This document shows positions 1-9,356 of a stretch of 64,000 bases of DNA, piece after piece. Source of the stretch: Bilabrum cf. latius. Taxonomy: Eukaryota; Bigyra: Bicosoecida; Bigyra; Bicosoecida. A model generated the notes under the pieces. That model was not told the origin of the DNA. It saw only the letters and a program-made list of their open reading frames with translations, and ran no database searches. Where the stretch lies: NCBI GenBank assembly GCA_965178125.1, contig OZ237763.1:744001-808000 (forward strand). Direction: 5' to 3'. A program made the translations under genes and the position numbers. The number at the start of each line of letters is the position of its first letter. Position 1 is the stretch's first letter.

Positions 1-1087
1 TGCCCATGGCGTGGGCTGCCAGGGCAGGTGAGCTATGCCTGCCTTCTTGCGGTGAGGGGCGCGATGGCGGTGGGGGGCTGGAGGACGAGGCAGAGGGGCT
101 CCCAGCCCAGCCGCCCTCTCCCTTTCCCCGTTCTACCCCTGCCCCTGCCCCCTCCCCCTCGCTCTCCCCCTCGCCCTCCCGCATGGCCTGCCTCAGCATC
201 GCCTCGGCAGCCGCCCTGCCCTCGGCTTCCTGCGCCTCCCGAAGGCCTCCCTCCTCGTCCATGTGCCACCGCCAGTCTGGGGAGGACGGGGCAAGGGGTT
301 GATCGTCAGCAGCAGCACCACCGCTAGCTGTAGCACGGGCTGCAGGCGATGGCGACGGGCTGTGGCTCGCAGGGTGTAGGCTCGTAGGGCGTGACGGCGA
401 TGCTGCTCCGCCCCCGCTGCTAGCTTCACTGGGCGCAGCCACCCTCGGCAAAACCGCCCCCGAGATGCCCTGCGATCCCTGCCCGTGCCCGTGCCCGTGC
501 CCCTGCTTGGCCAGCCACTGCCTCCTCATCTCTACAGAGGCACGGAGACTGCTCGGGCTGTGCCGGAGGAGGGCCTGGGAACCGGATACCACAGTGGCGG
601 GAGATGTGATGGGGCTGCCCTGCTGCTGCTGCTGCTGCTGCTCTGCGTTGCTTCTGTGCCCCTGCGAGGGGCTCGGTGCAGCGCTGCTTGAGCTCGCAGC
701 GGTGCTGCGGCTGCTTCCGGGCCCAGCCGGATACCGCCCCTCCGAAGCAACGAGATCAGGATTTGTCTTTCCGTTGTGCGCTTGGTGCGCTGCACTTCTC
801 GCATACTCCTATACGTGAGACTTGCCAGCAGATCCGGGATCAGTCCCGCCAGATGTGGCCCTCTCGGGGTCTTCCTCGACCCAGGCGGATTCCAGCGCCG
901 CCTCCTTGGCAAGACCAGCCCTCTACTACTCTCTTTTGCTGTCAACGCTGTCTCTCCAACGCACCTGTCTTTGATAAAACTCCGCCGCTTCTCCATTGCT
1001 GATCTTGCTCGCTTTCACAGGAACTGCGTTTGGCGCGTCGTCTGCAATACCCCTGTCCCTATCCGCATGCCTGCGTAATGTATCCAT
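1..1087 (-). CDS. Hypothetical disordered Ser/Gln-rich protein, 3' end outside window
   Basis: I do not recognise this protein. On the minus strand this frame has no TGA or TAA from about 1246 down to base 1, while the other two minus frames are broken repeatedly; the plus strand is C-rich here, as over other minus-strand genes. The first suitable Met is at 1087 (MDTLRRHADRDRG). A charged segment follows (EFYQRQVRWRDSVDSKRE), then Ser/Ala/Gly-rich sequence with a Gln run and a His-Gly run, then acidic Glu/Gly repeats. In-frame TAGs occur at 926-928 and 923-925 (consecutive) and near 813, read as Gln. A degenerate half copy of the dispersed 20-bp motif lies near 796. It is divergent from the DUF707 gene. 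The start is tentative, since 1219 is an alternative Met, and the C-terminus is missing. Confidence 0.55.
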
Positions 1088-1632
1088 CTTCTGCGCAGAG
1101 TGACAGGCCCGACCACCGATAGCAAATCTGACAGGCTTGAGCGAACACTTATAAAAATGCAAACCAGCCATTCGTGCGCAAACACTAGCAACAACTTGAA
1201 CGACGTTCCTACCATACAATCCGAATACTTCTTGTGCAACATAATCTCACTTTTGCAATGTACGCACTGTGCTTCTGTTGCCGCTGCATGAATCCATCAA
1301 GGCTGGGTGAGTCGGCGGAACCATCTTGCCCAGAGTGGTTTTCCTGGACATTAAATCCAAGATGGCCAAAATCGTGGCCAACTGAACTTGACATCGGACC
1401 GCAGTGGACTCGGGCGGCGCGCTTTGCCGCCCAATACAGCAGTAAATGCCGTCTTGGGAAGGCGTGCAGGTCGCTCCAAAATGACACGTTACAAAATACC
1501 ATCGAGCGAGAGATTTTGGTATAGACTAATCCAAGAAAGAACATGATACCTACGTTTATTGGCTTGTCGGCCTGACTGCCTTGCTACTGCCGCGGGCATC
1601 CGTTGCTGTTTCGAGATTGGCACCAGTAGCCA
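1088..1632. other. Intergenic spacer, divergent
   Basis: This stretch is less GC-rich than the flanking genes and lies between two divergent genes, so it probably holds both promoters and 5' UTRs. Short open frames are present (for example 1234-1524 plus), but none has coding character I can support. I see no RNA gene or repeat. Confidence 0.5.
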
Positions 1633-3699
1633 ATGCGAGGCGGCTGTTGCACTTCGGCCAGCCTTGCCCTTCTTATTGTGGGCGTAACGGCATCATCCGC
1701 GACACGAGAAAGCGTTCTGCGACAGGTTAGTGACCCTCCAGTGGGATGTGTCGTAGATTCGCTGTTCCCTGAGCACCAAACTCTGGTTGGTGACCGCTCC
1801 ATGAGAGTTGTCACTCAAATTGCGTGCTCAAGTGGCGACGCAGACGCTGCAGCCCTATGCATTGACATATTTCGCGGTCCTAACGCTACAGATACTACCA
1901 GACACGATGCCTGGTCCGAAGGCGAGCACCTCGGTAGGTCATGCAGGAGCGGAGCACCCTCTCCGAGTTACCCAGCAAGCGACGAGAAGCCGATGGATAG
2001 TAGGACAAAGCGGTCTGTGTATTCGATCACTGTCCGCATACCCCAGACTGGACCGTACAAAGTAGTAGCGTGGCTCCCGTCTGCACCACCGGGCCAGTTT
2101 TCTGCGCCCGCGTCTCGGCAGCCGCGGGCACCCCGGCCCCGGCCCGGCACGAGGCTGGAGCACTGGGTGGCCGTGAGCGACGGGGCGCCGAGGGCGGGGC
2201 CATGGTGGATGCGCTTCACGGGAGCGGGGCAGGGGTCCAGGGCGGGGCCCTGGGGCTGCGGGAGCGATGCCTCCTGCGTCGCAGGGAACGTTCGTCGCGA
2301 GGTGGGGGAATGGGCGGGCCACGTCCCCTTGGCGGGGACACAGGCGCAGGGGGGAGCACACGGCTTTCAAGCACCCCCCGCGTTTGCCGGCCCGACCATG
2401 CGGGTGCCGGATGGGTTGCCGGCAGGTGCTCGCGGGTCCGTCTCTGAGCCTGGCACCGGCAACGGCCGCGTGCTGGACGTGCTGCTGGTGGTCTTTGCCG
2501 GGGCCGGCCGGTCCGCCCACGTGCGCCGCACGGTGGACCATTTCATGACAGGGAGTGCCCCCTTGCCAGTCCGCAGGGCGGTCTCTGGCGATCACGACCC
2601 GCAGGAGGAAGGCTTCGGGGGGAGAGGGGATCTGTTGCGGGTGCGGTACCACCCCATGCTGTTCCTGTACTCCGGGGGCACTGCTGCCTACGAGGACGCT
2701 CCGTGGTGGGAGCGGGCGGTGGTGGTGAGGGCCCCCGGCCGCATGAAGTGGTGGTACGTGCAGCGGTTCCTGCACCCCTCCGTCGTGGTGGGGACCACCG
2801 GGCAGGAAGGTGCATCGCACGATGGTGCGCGGCGGGACGGGTACGACTACGTGGTGCTGCTGGACGATGACGCGGACTTTCTGGGGGACGCTGGCAAGGG
2901 GGTTCGGGGCCGGGAAGAGGCGGAAGCGGGCATGAGGAACAACCCCCCCTCGTAGGGGGCGCTGCTGGACCCTTAGCGGCTCGGGCGCGCGCTGTACCGG
3001 CTGGGGGCGGACCTGGCGCAGCCGGTGCACGCCACGGCGCGGGGCAGCTCCTTCGAGCTGGTGACGGCGGCCGGTCTGGAACGTATGAGAGAGGGAGGGG
3101 GGCAGAGGGGGAGAGGGGGGTCGGGGCCCGTGGTGGGTGCAGTGCACGGTGGTGTGCCCTCGCGGCACTGGTCCCGGCTCCCCACGGCCCGTGGCCTGCA
3201 GCCCCGGGGTGGGAACGACCCGGCCTCGTGGTCCGCTGCTTCCGTGGACGCGGGCGGGGCCGGGAAGCTGCTTGGGGACCCCAAGCCGGGGGCAGTTCCC
3301 CTGGGGGAAATGGGGGGCGGCCCCATGACGGAGATGCGCGCGCCTCTGCTGGCGGCCCGCAGTACCTTTGTGGAGTGCGGGCCCGCGGTGGCTGTGTCTC
3401 GCAAGGCGTGGACGTGCCTGTGGGGCCTGCTGCAGGGAGACCTGGGCAGCGGGTACGGGCTGGACCTCGTGTGGTCCCGCGCGTGCGCGCCAGGGAGCAC
3501 CTTTTTGCTGGCGGGGGAGCGAGTCTGGCATAGGGATGGAAAGGAGGCTTCGGGGAAGCACCCGAACTTCCACGCGCTGGCGGTGGCGGAGGGCGCGGCG
3601 CTATTCGGACGGCTGGGCCTGGCCCCCGAGATGCCACGAGTACTGGAGCTGGTTGAGGGCGCTGTGGGCGGCGGAGACGGCGGATGGGAATTGACTTAA
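1633..3699 (+). CDS. DUF707-family (lysine-ketoglutarate-reductase trans-splicing-related-like) protein
   Basis: 688 aa, TAA stop. The N-terminus is a signal peptide or anchor (MRGGCCTSASLALLIVGV), which suggests secretory-pathway entry. The DUF707 core is clear: KWWYVQRFLHPSVVV near residue 372, the acidic motif YDYVVLLDDDADF near 405, LAQPVHA near 460, and FVECGPAVAVSRKAW with GLLQGDLGSGYGLDLVW near 577-610. These are diverged forms of the plant pattern (KWW..KRFLHP, YDY.F.WDEDL, SQPAL, VE...VFSR.AW, ..W.LDF). The domain resembles glycosyltransferase folds, but its function is not established. TAGs at 2953-2955 and 2974-2976 lie inside the domain and separate halves that are both needed; the second aligns with a polar residue in the family's NPxRY segment. 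The dispersed motif occurs twice (2809, 3136) in insertions absent from plant relatives. Confidence 0.85.
2809..2828 (+). repeat. Dispersed 20-bp motif, copy in DUF707 gene
   Basis: A perfect match to the consensus, in codon phase 0, encoding GASHDGA. It lies exactly between the RFLHP and YDY motifs of DUF707, where plant homologues have almost no spacer. Confidence 0.8.
3136..3155 (+). repeat. Dispersed 20-bp motif, second copy in DUF707 gene
   Basis: Matches the consensus except the last base; phase 0, encoding GAVHGGV in a low-conservation insertion. Confidence 0.75.
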
Positions 3700-3860
3700 T
3701 GCCATTGGAACACACAAACAAGATGGTTTCAAATGAAATGGCCACACTCTTTAACCTGCAATCACGCCAGCCCAACAGGCCGAATCGATCGAAGACCGCC
3801 TCTTCGTCGTGCACTTCGCGCACTACACCCTCTTTACCTCCTTGGCTTTCTGACAAGCAT

Positions 3861-4208
3861 TCATGACGACTTCGAAGTCGCCTGCAGCGCCCGTGTCCGC
3901 TCAACGGGGCCCCCAGTGAACGCATCGGCGTCCTTAGCCTTGTACAGGAAAGGAGTCTTGATCTTCCCGGCAGGGTCCGCGATGCAGCGGATCAGCAAGG
4001 AGTACCTATCCGAGTAAATCTTCTTCGCGTCAGCCTCGCCGACGTTCCTGCTAACGAACGAGGAAGGATCCGCGAGGTCGTGCTCGAACAGCTTCAGGTC
4101 CAGAAACCTCCTGCGGCAGTACGACGACGGCAGTTCGTGCACATGCTGGCGGAAACGCTGAACCAAGCTGAACGTAGAATCAGCAGCAGCCTCGGTAACC
4201 TTCGCCAT
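3861..4208 (-). CDS. Small hypothetical protein, 115 aa
   Basis: Complete frame from ATG at 4208 to TGA at 3861-3863. The protein (MAKVTEAAADSTF...) is mildly basic, with no signal peptide, membrane segment or TAG codon. Balanced composition without the low-complexity stretches of its neighbours suggests a compact folded domain. I do not recognise the family. It is divergent from the TRAP gamma gene, about 475 bp away. The frame might be a terminal exon of a larger gene, but it begins with a plausible Met. Confidence 0.6.
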   Translation of the reverse strand: MAKVTEAAADSTFSLVQRFRQHVHELPSSYCRRRFLDLKLFEHDLADPSSFVSRNVGEADAKKIYSDRYSLLIRCIADPAGKIKTPFLYKAKDADAFTGGPVERTRALQATSKSS

Positions 4209-4684
4209 CTCTTCAGGTACAGACTATGCCGCGGGACGCGGATTCACTCATTGCGCTCTCCGAAATCTGGTTTAATATTTATTAAAAGGTGTGAAAACTG
4301 CCAAACCAGCGGATCCGACCGATACGGCTACAGCTGCCCACCGAAGTCAGGATGTCGTCAAGCGAAGTATGGAGATAGGCGTAAGTTTTATTTTGACCGC
4401 ATCTTTTGGTCGTTCTGCTAGTTCGCTCCGAATGGCATGCGATTTGCTTGCCGCATCGTAGTGCAACAGCTGGAAGGCTCGCTGCTGTGTTTGTGGCCTA
4501 GTTGTCGGTTGCGTGTGAACTCCCTCCACTATGCACAACCAACTACGCTAACGTCTCTCTTGGGGCTTGCTCCTGGCTCCTGCCAAACCATGAGCGAGTC
4601 CCCTGCAACGTTGGCTTGTGCTGACTTGACCTACGATCTGCGCGTGCAACTGCCACCAGCTCCCTGCATCGCAGTGATACCAAT
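4209..4684. other. Intergenic spacer, divergent
   Basis: Spacer between two divergent genes, probably both promoters and 5' UTRs. It has an AT-richer patch around 4270-4290 (TTTAATATTTATTAAAA). No coding sequence or RNA gene seen. Confidence 0.45.
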
Positions 4685-5197
4685 ATGTCCGCCAAGGCAG
4701 AGAAAAAGCTCAAGGAAAGCTTGAAGCAAGTATCGGGTGGCAAGGCTAGGAAGGACGCAACTCTGGGGGGCGCCCAGACCACGGAGTTTATCGTCGGAAG
4801 CGCAGCCATCGCAACCATCTTCTTTGGCCTTCTCCTGTCTCCTATCTTTGAGCTTACAGCGGAGTCCCCGATCGTGTTTGTATTGCCTGCCGCTCTGTTT
4901 GTTGTGTGCTTCATGGGGCTGGGAAAGATGAGGGAGCGCCGGTTTCGGACCGTGGGCGTTGCGCGGGAGGTTCGCTTCGCTGACGAGAACCCCGGCAAGG
5001 GCCCCGAGGCGAGCTTGCGGCAGGTGGCAACTTGGTACTCTCTCCTGTACGTCTCAGTGGCCGCACTGGTGCCTCTCGTGGTTGTGAGTGTTATCCTGTC
5101 GCACTCGGTGGCGTACGGCACTGCCAACGCCATCGCCACCGGAGCTGCCTCGGTCGGCAGCGTGGTTCTCGTGTCGAAGCTGTACGAATCCAAGTGA
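4685..5197 (+). CDS. SSR3: Translocon-associated protein gamma subunit (TRAP gamma)
   Basis: 170 aa, ATG at 4685, TGA stop. TRAP gamma is a multi-spanning ER membrane subunit of the complex that assists Sec61 translocation. A basic N-terminus (MSAKAEKKLKESLKQ) is followed by four hydrophobic segments near residues 33-58, 61-79, 117-137 and 143-163. The pair of helices after ATWYSLLYVSV matches the family's ATTFSIFYNNTLFL region, and the C-terminus ends SKLYESK where the animal protein ends STGSK. Length is close to the family's roughly 185 aa. No internal TAG and no low-complexity insertion, so it is readable under either code. The assignment rests on helix layout and C-terminal resemblance, and is fairly secure. 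Confidence 0.75.
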   Translation: MSAKAEKKLKESLKQVSGGKARKDATLGGAQTTEFIVGSAAIATIFFGLLLSPIFELTAESPIVFVLPAALFVVCFMGLGKMRERRFRTVGVAREVRFADENPGKGPEASLRQVATWYSLLYVSVAALVPLVVVSVILSHSVAYGTANAIATGAASVGSVVLVSKLYESK

Positions 5198-5468
5198 TTG
5201 ATCGAGCCATAGGCAGTTCGAATCGTTTCCGGTGGGAGGCCCGCGACGGTGCGATGAGCGCGAGACGGTGGGAACAGAAGGTGGGGGGGCTTGTCAGGGC
5301 GTGGCATGCTGGAAACAACGTGTAGTCTTTGGATGGGCACGTAGTACCCCCCTCTAGATTTTTGGGGCGCGACTTCCCGCGGTTCGAATCGGATCATCGA
5401 TTGCAGCGCTTGACATCCCGGTTCCATTTAATTCGCCTTTCATTAATCGCGCACAAGCGACTCCTCCG

Positions 5469-7238
5469 TCACTCGCTGTCCTCTTCCACCTCGACCGCCT
5501 GTCCAGAGCCTAGCTGCCGACCGCTCGGTGTGCGTGGGGGTAGTGTACCCCTGCTGCCGGGTGGTGATGGTGCTCCATTCCCAGGCGCACCTCCACCCCC
5601 TAGGCTCGCAGCATCGGCCTGAGACTGCTGCTGTGTTTTGCCCTGTCGTCCCACCGCTCCAGTCGCATCGGTTGACCGACTCAGCGCGCCTGCACCGGAC
5701 CCCGAACCCACTCCCGAGCCACCTTGGGTGCCTGCGCGAGTTCCTGGGCCGGTTGCACCACCGTGCGATGCACCTACCTCGACACGACCCTTCGATCGCC
5801 TAGGACCACGATGGGAGGAGCCGCCGCCGCTGCCCCCTTCTCTTCTCCCTCCACCCCCCAGGACCCCCGTTGCAGCCCCTGCCCGCTGCCTGATTGCACC
5901 CACGCTGCCCGGCCGGTGCAGCTCCTGGTGCTTGTCGCACTCTGTGCCATCGTGCGGTGCAACCTAGCCGTCCACACCCTCCAATGCACTCGACAGGTCC
6001 CGCGTACCTTCACCGCTGGCAGTACCACCCGATCCTGTCCCCGCCCCCGCCCCCGCCTCCGCCCTAGCCGGCAGCGTGGGGGCCTAGTGAACGGGCGATT
6101 CGGGTGGGCTGGACGCCTTGGAGGGAGGACTCGCGTGCGGGGTTCGAACCCGGGCGCCGCCACTCCCAGCCAGCCACGAAAACACCCCGAACACTCCCCC
6201 GGAGCTGGACTCTTCCTGCTTGCTGGCAGCCCCCGAGGGCGTGTTCCCTGGCTGCAGCCCGTCCGCCTTGAGCACCGGAGCCCCCTTGACCGGCCTCAGA
6301 GCCCCGTCCTCCTATGCCAGCCCAGCCATGATCAGGTGCTGCTGGGCGCTGCGGACCCACCTCCTGTACTTGTCCATCTTCACCTTGTGCGCCAGGTATC
6401 CCTCATGCAGCTTCCTGTAGCTGTCGTCCAGCCTCCTCTTGTCGTCCAGCAGGTCCTCGTAGCCCTGCTGCCGGGAGGCCAGCTGCACCTTGGCCTCCAC
6501 CAGCCGGCCCTCGAGGTCCTTCTGCTGCTCCCGCTCCCGGGCCAATTCCACCTGGATCTGCTCCAGCTCGTCCTCCAAATCGCTCCTGGCCTGCTGGCTC
6601 TCCGCGAGCTTGGCTGTGGTGCGGCCCAGCCGCTGCAAGGCCTCCTCCATCTCGATGGGGTACGGCTCCGGCGTGCCGGGCGCCGTGGAATGCCTGGACG
6701 ACGACCCGACAGTCGACGCGGCGGCGGATTCAAGCTGCTTGCGCAGCGTCTCTGCTTGCTCAGTGGCGTGCCGGAGCTGCCTCGCCATGATGTCTCGCTC
6801 CCGACGTGCCGCAGCGGCTGCGGCCGCTCCTTGCTCCCCCCCCTGCTTCAGAGAACTCTGCAGCGGCGCTACAAAGCCGTGCCCCTCTACTATGCTGACC
6901 ATTTCGTCGGACAGGGTAGCCCCTTCTTCGTAGGCGGCCCCCAGTGCACTGAGGCATTCTGCCGCGTGGTCGTCGACGTCTTGCATTTCTTGCTTTAGAG
7001 CAGCATTCTCGGCGCGATGCTACCGCAGCGCATCTTTAAGCCGTTCGTTCTCTGCCTATATTAAAGCTACCTCTGGGTGCAATACATGTGGGTGAACATC
7101 GCCTGCAGTTAGAGCAGGGTCAGAGCGCGTGGATGCCAGCTCCGCGACAGAGGCGTCCTCGAAAGACTCTGCCTCCTCAAGCATGGCATCAAGATCTAGA
7201 GATGAAACCCTAGACTTGTTACGCGGGCCCGAAGCCAT
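5469..7238 (-). CDS. Coiled-coil protein with disordered C-terminal half
   Basis: 589 aa, ATG at 7238 (MASGPRNKSRVSSLDLDAM), TGA stop. Residues about 60-310 form heptad coiled coil (ENERLKDALRQ, LEDELEQIQVELARERE, LLDDKRRLDDSYRKLHEGY). The rest is Gly/Ser/Ala-rich. Five TAGs are in frame; those at about 7056 and 7020 fall inside the coiled coil (IQAENERLKDALRQHRAEN when read as Gln), where Gln is a natural heptad residue. Two copies of the dispersed motif lie in the C-terminal half. The gene diverges from the next gene with only 122 bp between start codons. A centrosomal, cytoskeletal or tethering role would fit the architecture, but I cannot name the family. Confidence 0.75.
5755..5774 (-). 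repeat. Dispersed 20-bp motif
   Basis: Perfect consensus on the minus strand, phase 0 in the coiled-coil gene, encoding GASHGGA. Confidence 0.8.
5944..5963 (-). repeat. Dispersed 20-bp motif, diverged copy
   Basis: Three mismatches to the consensus; phase 0, encoding VAPHDGT. About 190 bp from the perfect copy in the same gene. Confidence 0.55.
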
Positions 7239-7360
7239 GGCTTCGCGGGCACGGTGGCCGAAATCATCGGCTGGCCTTGCCCAGGCTGCACCGCACGCAA
7301 GTTGGTGCCACAAAGTGCAGGCGCTGCGACGCCACGTCCATACTGGGAGACCTGCGTTAC
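7239..7360. promoter_or_regulatory. Short bidirectional promoter region
   Basis: Only 122 bp separate two divergent start codons, so promoter elements for both genes must lie here or overlap the 5' ends. No TATA box stands out. Confidence 0.4.
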
Positions 7361-8782
7361 ATGAGTCATGATATAAAGCAGGTCTCTATTCAAGCATGCT
7401 TGAGGGCAGCATTCCAAGAGCGTGCGATGCGGCAGGCTGCCCTGATGTGGGAGCCATTGAGCTCTGCTGCTGGATCGGTCCGCATTCCACCGTCGTTCCT
7501 GCAATTTGGGGGCAGTGCAGCAGCTACTGTATTGAAGGAAATGCGAGGCGCGGCTGGCTATGATTTCAAAAAGAAGCCAGCTCGAAAAGCAAAGGCAGAC
7601 CCGAAGTCGGGAACGGCAACTGCAGATCACGACGGCGGTAGCGCAAGGTTGCTGCTTGATTTGACGTCCGATCGGAGTCCAGCTGAGCTACTCGCTGCTG
7701 TACTGTGCCGCTGGTGGCCTCAATCTGAATCGAGTGGCGCCGGCTCTGCCGTTGAAGCCATGGCTGCCACAGGTAGCTCAACCACAAGCGAGTGCGAGTG
7801 GCCCAGCTACACCGGGCCAGTGGCGGGGTCCATCGTTGACCTTGGGCGCGTGCGTACTGCTACTGCTGCTAAGCGGGGCGCTGTAGTAGAGGCGATACAT
7901 GCCTGTACCAAGCACGCGGCCCCGTGCACCGTGCCGGCCTCTACCCCCACAGCTGCGACCAGCTCCCCCACACGCGCATCTGCATCAGGGGGTGCCACAG
8001 CAGCTGCAAAAGTACCTGTGCGCGCAACAAGCAGCGCAATCCCTGGCATAGTTCCACCTGGCTCGCCAATGGACGAAGCCGATGGCGATTCCAGTGGAAG
8101 GAAGGCCACTGCTGCTGGAGATGGTCTGGTTCCTGCACGACCGTGCGATGCACCGACACGATGCGAAGTGGAGCACTTAGTGCGGCAGTGTTTGGGGCTG
8201 CTAGCAGCAGAGGAAGAGGAGGGAGAAGGGCGAGGGCAAGGTGGTTCCACCGCTGGCGGTGCACCATCAGAGGCCCCAGGACCGGTGGCATCTCTACCAG
8301 CTGCTGCGTTAGATTCAGGCACAAGTTTAAAGGGAAGGGGCGCGTCGGGAAAGCAACAAGCTGCGGCGGGCGAAGCAGAGGCAGGCAAAGCAGGAAATAG
8401 CTCGTTGCCAGCCGCAGCGGGAGCCAGTGGAGGAATGGGGCAGGAGGGCGGACCCGGATCAGAGTGGGCAGGGTACTCTCCCCTGGCGCGAGATGGGCTG
8501 CGGCTGCTGCAGTCCATGGGTGGATGCCCGGGCGCAAGCGTGCTGATGGGGCAGCGGGAGACGGTTGCTTCGCTGGCCGGCGCCCCTCCTCCGCTTGCTG
8601 TGCTGGTGGGAGCGTTCGTGCGAGACTGCCCAGGGTACAAAGTTAAACCGAAAAAGGGCGGGGTGTAGGAAGGTGCTGGTGCTGGTGCTGGTGCTGGTGC
8701 TGGTGCTGGTGCTGGTGCTGGTGCTGGTGCTGGTGCTGGTGCTGGTGCTGGTGCTGGTGCTGGTGCTGGTGCTGGTGCTGGT

Positions 8783-8831
<49 letters not shown>

Positions 8832-9232
8832 CTGGTGCTGGTGCTGGTGCTGGAGCTGGTGCTCGCAGCAGATCCCCGGCCCATCCAGAGCACAGGCGCG
8901 GGAAATGGCTGACTGTTGGTGCTCGTGCGTTGGCCAAGCACGCTCACAGGAGCAGCGAGTCTTTCTGGGGAGTGGCTAGCGGGCCGCAGGAGGTGCAGAA
9001 CGCGAGGGCGGTGCGGGTCCTAGGCAGGTTGCTGCGGCGAGTGGCCTGGTGGAACTGGCACCCACTGCCCAACGGTCCCTACGTGTTCGAGATTAGGACG
9101 CCTGAAGGGTATGGGGCCAGGTGGGGAGTGGATCAGAGGGCGAGCACGGTGGCGGATGCCGGCGCAGTGCACTTTCGAGGCTTTGTGGAGCCGCACATAG
9201 AGGGTGGGCACGAGAGCAAGTGGAGGCACTGA
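7361..9232 (+). CDS. Conserved plant/algal protein (ASCH-associated family) split by Gly-Ala repeats
   Basis: 623 aa, ATG at 7361 (MSHDIKQVSIQACLRAAFQ), TGA stop. The C-terminal 108 residues carry a motif set I recognise from a plant family annotated as RNA-binding ASCH-domain proteins: GARALAKHAHRSSESFWG, then LLRRVAWWNWH, VFEIRTPEGYGARW, FRGFVEPHIEGGHESKWRH. The middle is low complexity. A TAG at 8666-8668 joins the upstream part to a 32-unit Gly-Ala repeat, after which the conserved domain continues in the same frame, so a stop there would delete the only recognisable domain. One inverted copy of the dispersed motif lies at 8135. Biochemical function is unknown; family assignment is from memory of motifs. 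Confidence 0.8.
8135..8154 (-). repeat. Dispersed 20-bp motif, antisense to its gene
   Basis: One mismatch, in the orientation opposite to the host gene, yet codon-aligned (encodes ARPCDAP in the gene frame). The only strong copy in antisense orientation. Confidence 0.7.
8672..8863 (+). repeat. (GGTGCT)n hexanucleotide repeat, 32 units
   Basis: Nearly pure GGTGCT with a few GGAGCT variants, encoding 32 Gly-Ala dipeptides within the ASCH-associated protein. It reads Pro-Ala on the other strand. Confidence 0.95.
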
Positions 9233-9356
9233 TGTGGAGACCGCAATTGCACTGCGCTCGCGCGGTTATCCTCGCTAGAGTCTACGCCAACGTGAGTGGC
9301 TCGAGCGCTGGAACCCGGAGCCGCCAATCCGTACCTTACCCATCACCTCCCGCTCT

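Noticed and set aside
1234-1524. 96-codon plus-strand open frame
   Set aside because: Lower-GC spacer, no homology or coding-type composition.
1939-3573. 544-residue minus-strand open frame
   Set aside because: Antisense to the DUF707 gene, whose conserved motifs are on the plus strand.
7807-8937. Minus-strand Pro-Ala repeat protein
   Set aside because: Reverse reading of the GGTGCT repeat; the plus strand encodes the conserved ASCH-associated domain in frame.
9232-9291. First exon of the UPF1-like gene (ATG at 9232, donor at 9292)
   Set aside because: The splice sites look acceptable, but the ATG would overlap the TGA of the upstream gene; kept only as an alternative.
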